Assembly (NCBI GenBank): GCA_021779775.1
Contig: JAJYAB010000015.1
Span: forward strand, 1 to 13,645
DNA: 13,645 bases
Direction: 5' to 3'
From: Actinomycetes bacterium
GTDB taxonomy: Bacteria; Actinomycetota; Acidimicrobiia; Acidimicrobiales; UBA8190
Shown: one piece after another, positions 7,081 through 12,659 of the stretch
Layout of the letters: the number at the start of each line of letters is the position of its first letter
Numbering within the stretch: position 1 is the first letter of the stretch
The notes under the pieces: model-generated
The model's database searches: none
Seen by the model: the letters and a program-made list of their open reading frames with translations, nothing else
What the model was told of the DNA's origin: nothing
Position numbers and translations under genes: made by a program

Positions 7081-10000
7081 GGCGGCCCCATCGCCGGCCG
7101 ACGGTCCCGACGAGCACGTCAGCTGCCACGAAGCTGACGACCATCCAGGCCGCTGAGCCCGCTGCCATCATGGCATTCGGCCAGTCCCCGTCCGGCGGGG
7201 CGGGTACCAGCCACTGGTGGACGGGGACCGCCACCGCCAACCCGGCGGCCAGGACCACTGCCCCGCCGGCCAGGATCACCCGGCCACGGGGCACGAGCAG
7301 GGCGGCGAGCACTCCGACGGTCACCGCGGCACCCGCCGCCACCTGGCTGATCGCGGCTACGGCGAGGCCTGCGCCCGCGGCGGCGGCCACGGCGACCGCC
7401 CAGGACGTGGGGCAGGCGTCTGCAGTCGTGCCGGCCCACGGGGCGGCGAGCAGCGGGCGATCCGCAGGCATCGCGCCAGCCGCCAGCCGTCGCCGGCGTC
7501 GGAGCCCTCCGATCGCGAGCAGCAGGCAGGCCAGCACGGCAAGGGCCGACACGAGCAGCGCGATGTCGACCCGGCGTTGCGGGGTCCACCGCAGCGTGAC
7601 GGCGACGGGTGATGCACCGCCAGCACGAAGCGAGGACGGCTGGACCAGCCAACCGTTGGCGAACCCGTCGACCAGGGTCGGCGGCCCGAGGTTGGACCCG
7701 TTGCCCGTCGTGGCCTGCCACCCGCGGTTGAGGCTCTGGCCGAGCACCAGCCAGAACGGGGTTCTCGGTCGGGCGCCGGAGATCCGCAGGTGCTCGGAGG
7801 TGGCTGAGCTCGACACCACGGTGACCACCGGCGCAGGCGGGGACAGCGAGGCCGTTCCGAGCGGGGTGCCGGAAGGTTCGGGTCTGCCCCCGGGGGCCGA
7901 GTCGAAGACCAGCTGGTTGATGTCGTACCCGGCGCAGCGCCCGCCTGGGCCGGTCGCGCACCCGGTGGTGCCCAGGGTGGAGCTGACGGTGTGGTGGCCG
8001 GGGCCGAGGGTGATGCCCGAGGCGTCCGGCCCGCAGAGCGACACCGCGAGCTGGGTGCCGGCCAGCGCATCGGCTGTCGATCCGGTGACGCGCAGCCACA
8101 CCGGCACGCCGTCGACCTGCAGCAGGTCCGAGCGGCACGGCGACGGCACCTGGACGGGAAGGGCCCCGGCGTGCACTGCGGGCACACCCAGCTCGGCAAT
8201 GCCGATCGGAAGCGCCAGCGGGCGCTGCGAGAAGTAGTTCCGGGTGGTCTCGATGCGGAAGCCGTCGAACACCACCCGCAGGTGCCGCCCGGTGACCGCG
8301 GGGAAGTGGACGTCGACGGCCACGATATTCCCCTTGACCTTGCCGTCGGCGATCGGGGGGAGGGCCACGCCGACGCTGCCCGAGTCGTCGCGCACCGTCA
8401 GATGTGTCGGCACCGAGTGAAAGCCGTCGGCCACCACCTGCAGATGGAGCTGGTCGACGCGTACCGGCTGGGGAGTGTCGACCTGGATCCAGTCGTCGGG
8501 ACTGGGGGTTCCCATGCCGGGCTCCCACACGGTCGCCGGGTTGCCGTCGAGGGCAGCCGACGCCCCGGCCCGCAGGTCGCCGGGCAGGCGGCCGTTCGAG
8601 TAGGCGACGACCCCCTGGCCGTTACTGCCCTGGCGGCCCACCAGCCGGTCGATGGCATCGTCGGGGATGAGCGGGTTGACCGCTGCGCTGCCCGTCAACG
8701 TGAACGTGCGCGCCGTCGGCAGGTCGAAGCTGCGATCCAGGGTCGGCTCGGGGTCCGAACGCGGCGGCTCGGGCAGGACACGCCGCCGTGTCATGACGAT
8801 CGTCAGGCGATGCGACAGCGACGCCGGACCGGCCGCTCGCAGCAGGTCGGTCGGCATGGAGATCGTCTCGGAGGCGGTGATGCCGGCCAGCCCGACCTCG
8901 GCGAACCCGACCGACGACCCGCTGTTGTGGGGACGGCCGGTACGGTTGACGGTGTCGATGGTGATCCGCAGCGTCGAGAACCGGCGGGTCGGGAACGTGA
9001 CGGTCTGGCCGGGCGTGGTTCGCGAGCTCGTACCGAGGTGCACGCGCAGCGGGTGGCTCCCGTCGAACGTCAAGGTGGCGCTGGTGATCCACCGGTCGGG
9101 GTTGGCGTAGGACGGCTGCAGCAGCGTCACGTGACCGGTAGTGACCGGCGACATGGTCACCACCTGCCACCACTGGCCGACCGGCGTGGAGTTGCCCGAC
9201 GTCTCCCATGCGGTGGTGGGGTTGCCGTCGATGGCGCCCACCGCACGGTCCTCGGGGGTGAAGTTGTTCGGGGCGCCGTAGGAGGAGGCTGTCACCGAAC
9301 GGACGCCGTGGTACACGGCGACGGACTGGGCACTGGGCGGCTGCCCGGGGAACAGACCCAGCGGGGATGCGCTCGGGTCATTCGGATGCGCCCTCGCGGT
9401 GAGCGTCGCTCCGGCGGTGGCCGGCAGGGTGTTCCAGCGGAACAGCTGCTTGCGGTTGGTGTCGGTGACCACCAGGTCGGCTCCTGCCGCCAGGGCCGAC
9501 CGCGCCAGGGCCGGCGCCCGATCGAGCGTGCCGGCATAGAGGATGGTCGGGTTGCCGGGGAGCAGCCCGGCGCCGGCGAGGTCGGCGATGCCCCTGGCGT
9601 CCCCGTCGACCACCACCGGCTGGCCAACCGGCTCCGCCCGGACGAGGGGACGGGTCCCCGGGACGGCAAGGATCTCCAGGGGGCTCGGGACCGGCGCCCC
9701 TGGTGGCGTGGCGACGACCTGCTCGTCGACGAACGGCAGCTTGGGGATGTTCGGCGTCGGGGGGCCGTAGCCGGTCGCCGGACCGAGCCCGGCGGGGGAG
9801 GGCGACAGCTGTGACCACAGCGCCTGCGGCTCGGGTTGCAGGTAGCGTTCGAAACCCAGGTCGTTCTGGACGAGCACGTCGCCGGCCGACATCAGGCGGG
9901 CCATCGGGGCGATGGCCCGCGGGACGAGCGAGCCTTCCTGCATCGGCTGGTCGAGGGCGATCAACGTGTCTTCGGTGGCCACCGAGCCCAGCACCTGCTG

Positions 10001-11518
10001 CTCCCGGGTGACGAAGGGCCGGTCCGGCGACAGGAGCGCCGGCCACACCGGGTCGACGGTGTCCCCCCAGCGGTACTGGGCGAAGTTCTCGCCGGGGATG
10101 GCCAGGACCCGGCTGCTTGGGTTCTCGTGGTTCAACGCGTGCGCTGCTTGGCGGACTGCTGGCGGCGGGGTCGCCGGCTGCAGGAAGTGGTCGGCGACCG
10201 TGGTGCCGTTCCAGACCGCCGGGTTGGCAGCGACCACGGCGATGCCCGCCGCGCCGGCTGCTGCCCAGCCGACCCGGGGCCAGCGCGTGAACAGGGCGGT
10301 GACGCCCGATCCGAGCAGCATGGCGGTGGCCAGCACCACGAGCGGCGACACGCGGTCGGTGGACCGCATGGCTAAGCCGACGGTGCTGTGGGTGTAGAAG
10401 GCGCGCAGGATCCGTCCGACCGCCGATGGCGCCTTGTAGGGGTGGCTGCCCACCGCCAGGACGACGCCGACCACCATGATCAGCACGAAGTAGGAGCGGT
10501 GGCGCCACCGGGTGAGGACGGCTCCTGCCACCGCCAGGGTGGGTACGGCGAAGCTGGCTCCCACTGTCCACAGCTGCTGGGTGAGCTGGCCGAGCGTGGG
10601 TGCCCACGGGCCGTAGGCGTCACCGCCGTAGTAGTACCAGTAGCCCAGCCCGCGCAGCACCTCGGCGGCCGAGGCGGGACCGCTCACCGCAGGGACCGTC
10701 TCGGTGTACTTCAGGACGTCGATGCCGTAGGCCCCTTCGATCTGGAGCCCGGCGATCCACCACAGGGAGACGAGCACCGACAGCAGCCCGATGCGCCACG
10801 CCGCCGCCCACGCCTGGCGCCAGGTCGCCTGGCCCGAGGCGACGGCAACGGGCAGCCAGAGCGCCGGGGCGAGCCCGACGTAGAGCAGCGAGCTCGCATT
10901 GGTGCTGCTGACGGAGAAGACCACGAGGGCGAACAGCGCCGGGTCCCGCCAGCCGCCTCGTCGGACGGAGCGGATCGTCAAGGCGACCATCCACGGCAAT
11001 CCGGCCCACGGAAGGAGGATGACGGAGATCCGTCCCACGTACTGCAGGAAGTACGGGGAGAGCATGAACGCCGCAGCAGCGACCTGCCGGCCCGGGCCCC
11101 GCAGATCCACGGTCCGCGCCAGGAACAGCACCCCGCCGGCGGCCGCCAGCAGGATGGCCCCGACCCACAGGCGTTGGGCGACCCACACGGCCACCCCGAG
11201 GTGGTGCAGGGCCCAGAAGAACGGGCCCATGGGGAAGAGGTAGCCGATCTGCTGGTGGGTGACCGTGCCCAGGCCGACCGACGGGTCCCACATCGACATC
11301 GACTGGCGGAGGAACCTACCGGGGTCCAGGTAGAGGTAGGTCTTCGTGTCGGCTTGGACCGCTCCCGGCTGGGAGAGGAGCTGCGGCACGAAGGCGATCG
11401 CAGCGAATACGGCCAGCTCCACCACCGCACGACGGGGTCGGCGCCCGGCATGTTCGCCCATGCCCTCGGCCAGGGGCGCGGCGGTCGGTTCTGGGCTCGC
11501 CGCCGTGACGTCCAACAC
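7070..11518 (-). CDS. AftD-like alpha-(1->3)-arabinofuranosyltransferase with carbohydrate-binding domains
   Basis: This 1482-residue membrane protein resembles mycobacterial AftD (DUF3367 family, about 1400 residues). AftD adds arabinofuranose from decaprenyl-phosphate-arabinose to arabinan on the outer face of the membrane. The GT-C part spans about residues 30-435, with DTKTYLYLDPGRFL at 57-70 and GYLFPMGPFFW soon after. A soluble region follows. Two discoidin/F5-8C-like beta domains lie at about 738-880 (AIDGNPTTAWET) and about 965-1120 (ALDGNPATVWEPG). Next come the AftD-type FWLVLGQSLNRGW and LVDGFANGWLV segments at about 1240-1280, then several C-terminal helices (about 1316-1470) and a basic tail. 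GTG 11518 has GAGGGG just upstream, although the spacing is short; ATG at residue 20 is an alternative. A probable -10 (TACACT, 11655-11660) is divergent from the coaE promoter. Family membership is firm. Arabinose specificity in this organism is inferred, so I give no symbol. Confidence 0.88.
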   Translation of the reverse strand: MLDVTAASPEPTAAPLAEGMGEHAGRRPRRAVVELAVFAAIAFVPQLLSQPGAVQADTKTYLYLDPGRFLRQSMSMWDPSVGLGTVTHQQIGYLFPMGPFFWALHHLGVAVWVAQRLWVGAILLAAAGGVLFLARTVDLRGPGRQVAAAAFMLSPYFLQYVGRISVILLPWAGLPWMVALTIRSVRRGGWRDPALFALVVFSVSSTNASSLLYVGLAPALWLPVAVASGQATWRQAWAAAWRIGLLSVLVSLWWIAGLQIEGAYGIDVLKYTETVPAVSGPASAAEVLRGLGYWYYYGGDAYGPWAPTLGQLTQQLWTVGASFAVPTLAVAGAVLTRWRHRSYFVLIMVVGVVLAVGSHPYKAPSAVGRILRAFYTHSTVGLAMRSTDRVSPLVVLATAMLLGSGVTALFTRWPRVGWAAAGAAGIAVVAANPAVWNGTTVADHFLQPATPPPAVRQAAHALNHENPSSRVLAIPGENFAQYRWGDTVDPVWPALLSPDRPFVTREQQVLGSVATEDTLIALDQPMQEGSLVPRAIAPMARLMSAGDVLVQNDLGFERYLQPEPQALWSQLSPSPAGLGPATGYGPPTPNIPKLPFVDEQVVATPPGAPVPSPLEILAVPGTRPLVRAEPVGQPVVVDGDARGIADLAGAGLLPGNPTILYAGTLDRAPALARSALAAGADLVVTDTNRKQLFRWNTLPATAGATLTARAHPNDPSASPLGLFPGQPPSAQSVAVYHGVRSVTASSYGAPNNFTPEDRAVGAIDGNPTTAWETSGNSTPVGQWWQVVTMSPVTTGHVTLLQPSYANPDRWITSATLTFDGSHPLRVHLGTSSRTTPGQTVTFPTRRFSTLRITIDTVNRTGRPHNSGSSVGFAEVGLAGITASETISMPTDLLRAAGPASLSHRLTIVMTRRRVLPEPPRSDPEPTLDRSFDLPTARTFTLTGSAAVNPLIPDDAIDRLVGRQGSNGQGVVAYSNGRLPGDLRAGASAALDGNPATVWEPGMGTPSPDDWIQVDTPQPVRVDQLHLQVVADGFHSVPTHLTVRDDSGSVGVALPPIADGKVKGNIVAVDVHFPAVTGRHLRVVFDGFRIETTRNYFSQRPLALPIGIAELGVPAVHAGALPVQVPSPCRSDLLQVDGVPVWLRVTGSTADALAGTQLAVSLCGPDASGITLGPGHHTVSSTLGTTGCATGPGGRCAGYDINQLVFDSAPGGRPEPSGTPLGTASLSPPAPVVTVVSSSATSEHLRISGARPRTPFWLVLGQSLNRGWQATTGNGSNLGPPTLVDGFANGWLVQPSSLRAGGASPVAVTLRWTPQRRVDIALLVSALAVLACLLLAIGGLRRRRRLAAGAMPADRPLLAAPWAGTTADACPTSWAVAVAAAAGAGLAVAAISQVAAGAAVTVGVLAALLVPRGRVILAGGAVVLAAGLAVAVPVHQWLVPAPPDGDWPNAMMAAGSAAWMVVSFVAADVLVGTVGRRWGRRPR

Positions 11519-11654
11519 ATCCCCTCAGGCTCGGGCCGCGCTTCGGGCTCCGGTGGTGCAGACGTCCCCGAAGGGTCGCGCCTGGCGCAGCGGGTGCTCG
11601 ACCGGCATGGCCCGGCTTCCGCCGGTGGACGCCCGCCGGCCGACGGACGCCCGT

Positions 11655-11660
11655 AGTGTA
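11655..11660 (-). promoter_or_regulatory. -10 box for the AftD-like gene
   Basis: On the minus strand this reads TACACT, a TANNNT -10. It would start RNA at about 11648, some 130 nt before the GTG at 11518. No clear -35 is seen. It faces away from the TATCCT box 33 bp to the right. Confidence 0.4.
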
Positions 11661-11692
11661 CCGACGTCGCCGCCCGTCCCAGCGGCGCGCCC

Positions 11693-11698
11693 TATCCT
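11693..11698 (+). promoter_or_regulatory. -10 box for the coaE leader
   Basis: TATCCT matches TANNNT and is one of the best -10 candidates in the window. The predicted start is at about 11705-11708, immediately in front of the 15-bp repeat array. The array would therefore lie at the very 5' end of the coaE transcript, and ATG 11708 could be translated leaderless or nearly so. Confidence 0.5.
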
Positions 11699-11706
11699 GG
11701 CGTGGC

Positions 11707-11811
11707 GATGAGACAGGCCCCGATGAGACAGGCCCCGATGAGACAGGCCCCGATGAGACAGGCCCCGATGAGACAGGCCCCGATGAGACAGGCCCCGATG
11801 AGACAGGCCCC
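11707..11811 (+). repeat. seven perfect tandem copies of a 15-bp unit
   Basis: GATGAGACAGGCCCC is repeated seven times with no mismatch (105 bp) and ends abruptly at 11811. The unit is a multiple of three, so copy-number change keeps every frame: DETGP in the coaE frame, MRQAP in the +1 frame, and an in-frame TGA once per copy in the third. Every copy carries an ATG. Perfect identity suggests recent or ongoing slippage expansion (VNTR-like). It sits between the TATCCT box and the coaE start. Confidence 0.97.
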
Positions 11812-11878
11812 GTCATCTCCCCGGCGGCTGCCAGGCGTCGGTGGCGAACCGGGGTCGGGGGTGACGTGCTCGCCGTAG
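11708..11878 (+). CDS. possible leader ORF made of MRQAP repeats
   Basis: ATG 11708 opens a 56-codon frame. It encodes seven MRQAP units and then a 21-residue Ser/Pro/Gly tail, and it stops at TAG 11876-11878, overlapping the first 13 nt of coaE. The ATG lies 10 nt after the TATCCT box, so it could be translated from a leaderless or very short leader, and the overlap could couple translation to coaE. GTG 11702 is in frame but probably upstream of the RNA start. Against this, the sequence is purely repeat-derived, has no known family and no Shine-Dalgarno. Treat it as a candidate regulatory leader peptide, not an established gene. Confidence 0.25.
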   Translation: MRQAPMRQAPMRQAPMRQAPMRQAPMRQAPMRQAPSSPRRLPGVGGEPGSGVTCSP

Positions 11879-12471
11879 GGCTCACCGGGGGGATCGGGTC
11901 GGGGAAGTCCACGGTGGCGGCGATGCTGGTCGCCCGCGGAGCGGTGCTGGTCGACGCCGACCAGGTGGCCCGGGAGGTGGTGGCCCCCGGCGGTTCGGCC
12001 TACCAGCCCCTGGTCGACCGGTTCGGGGAGGGCATCGTCGCCGGCGACGGCACCATCGACCGGCCTGGCCTGGCGGCGCTCACCTTTCCCGACCCACAGG
12101 CGTTGGCGGATCTGAACGCCATCACCCATCCCGCGGTCGGTGTCGAGATGCTTGCCCGGCGCAACGCCGAGGCGGGTACCGACCACGTCGTGGTCTTCGA
12201 CATCCCCCTGCTGCAGGCTGGGCACCGGCAGGTGCTCTCCCTCGGAGTGGTCGTGGTGGTCGACTGCCCACCGGAGCTGGCGCTGCGGCGGCTGGTGGAC
12301 GTGCGGGGGATGGACGAAGCCGATGCCCGGGCCCGGATGGCAGCACAGGTAGACCGGGTGTCGCGGCTGGCGCTGGCCGACGTCGTGGTTCCCAATGAAG
12401 GGGACCTGCAGGAGCTGGACGTGGCTGTCGGGACGCTGTGGGAGGACCTGGCCAGACGGGCCACGGCGTAG
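11866..12471 (+). CDS. coaE: dephospho-CoA kinase
   Basis: CoaE phosphorylates the 3'-hydroxyl of dephospho-CoA with ATP, the last step of coenzyme A synthesis, in the cytosol. The product is 201 residues, normal for a single-domain CoaE. The P-loop GLTGGIGSGKST is at residues 5-16, DADQVAREVV follows at about 35-44 (substrate-binding DAD), ITHP is near 86-89, and the C-terminal lid and closing motifs include RMAAQVDRVSRLALADVVV followed by NEG. The C-terminal UPF0157 extension found in mycobacterial CoaE is absent. I chose GTG 11866 because family members begin just before the V-G-L-T-G-G motif and a GGGGGT precedes it. The frame stays open upstream to GTG 11656, through seven DETGP repeats, but that would add an atypical 70-residue leader. 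rpsA, the usual near neighbour, is 10.5 kb upstream here. Confidence 0.95.
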   Translation: MLAVGLTGGIGSGKSTVAAMLVARGAVLVDADQVAREVVAPGGSAYQPLVDRFGEGIVAGDGTIDRPGLAALTFPDPQALADLNAITHPAVGVEMLARRNAEAGTDHVVVFDIPLLQAGHRQVLSLGVVVVVDCPPELALRRLVDVRGMDEADARARMAAQVDRVSRLALADVVVPNEGDLQELDVAVGTLWEDLARRATA

Positions 12472-12518
12472 GACGGCAGCTCGGTTGGGCCACGGCCGTT
12501 CCGTCACCACGAGCCCCC

Positions 12519-12547
12519 TTGTTCGTGGACCAGTCATGCGGTAAAAT
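12519..12547 (+). promoter_or_regulatory. sigma-70-like promoter upstream of the GGDEF-like gene
   Basis: TTGTTC (12519-12524) and TAAAAT (12542-12547) are separated by exactly 17 bp, close to the TTGACA/TATAAT consensus. The -10 is the first part of an AT-rich direct repeat. The predicted start at about 12554 would give a leader of about 105 nt containing the palindrome at 12599-12618. The second repeat copy supplies another TAAAAT at 12557-12562. Confidence 0.5.
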
Positions 12548-12571
12548 TTACACAACTAAAATTTACACAAC
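12542..12571 (+). repeat. AT-rich 15-bp tandem direct repeat
   Basis: TAAAATTTACACAAC occurs twice, back to back and without mismatch (12542-12556 and 12557-12571). It is a conspicuous AT-rich island in sequence that is otherwise strongly GC-rich. It overlaps the best promoter in the spacer, so it may be a repeated regulator-binding site or a duplicated -10 element. Confidence 0.9.
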
Positions 12572-12598
12572 ATTTGGAAAGACCGTGGATGACAAGGG

Positions 12599-12618
12599 CG
12601 TCACAATGGGTTGTGACG
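12599..12618. promoter_or_regulatory. 8-4-8 perfect inverted repeat
   Basis: CGTCACAA (12599-12606) and TTGTGACG (12611-12618) are exact reverse complements around TGGG. The site lies about 45 bp downstream of the predicted start and about 40 bp before the start codon. The size suits a dimeric repressor operator, and the same sequence could form an RNA hairpin in the leader. There is no T-run, so it is less likely to be a terminator for coaE. Confidence 0.5.
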
Positions 12619-12648
12619 ACGTCTAACTGGTGAACTGGGAAGTCGGGG

Positions 12649-12653
12649 GGAGG
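12649..12653 (+). promoter_or_regulatory. Shine-Dalgarno deciding the start at 12660
   Basis: GGAGG, preceded by four more G residues (12645-12648), is 6 nt from GTG 12660 and 3 nt from the adjacent in-frame GTG 12657. The later in-frame GTG 12687 has no comparable site. This makes 12660 the best start for the open gene at the right edge. Confidence 0.6.
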
Positions 12654-12659
12654 TTCGTG

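Larger units (their letters stand above)
11519..11701. other. divergent intergenic region and AftD-like leader
   Basis: This spacer separates the minus-strand AftD-like gene from the coaE side. It holds the two opposed -10 boxes described separately, and about 130 nt of untranslated leader for the AftD-like mRNA. Within the leader, GGACGCCCG occurs twice (11627-11635 and 11645-11653), close to the expected minus-strand start site. A perfect 5-bp hairpin is also present (CCGGC 11612-11616, GCCGG 11621-11625). Neither is strong evidence on its own at this G+C content. I see no convincing gene here. Confidence 0.4.

Noticed and set aside
7991..9814. Plus-strand frame of 607 codons inside the AftD-like gene
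   Set aside because: The minus strand encodes recognisable discoidin-like and AftD-type domains over the same span; the plus frame is Arg/Gly/Asp-rich shadow sequence.
11707..11811. CRISPR array
   Set aside because: The 15-bp units are directly adjacent with no spacers, and no cas genes are present.
11656..11865. N-terminal DETGP-repeat extension of CoaE from GTG 11656
   Set aside because: The frame is open, but CoaE proteins begin just before the P-loop, GTG 11656 lies upstream of the likely transcription start, and the repeats are intergenic in character.
1309..11865. Mobile-element origin of the glycan cluster
   Set aside because: No transposase, integrase, terminal inverted repeats or tRNA attachment site is visible, so mobility is not supported even though the genes separate rpsA from coaE.
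12620..12626. Integron-like core site GTCTAAC
   Set aside because: A seven-base match is expected by chance, and there is no paired site, integrase or cassette structure.
12585..12633. Tiny ORFs (13-14 codons) across the palindrome upstream of the stalk gene
   Set aside because: They have no Shine-Dalgarno and no distinctive peptide; the inverted repeat explains the local sequence better.
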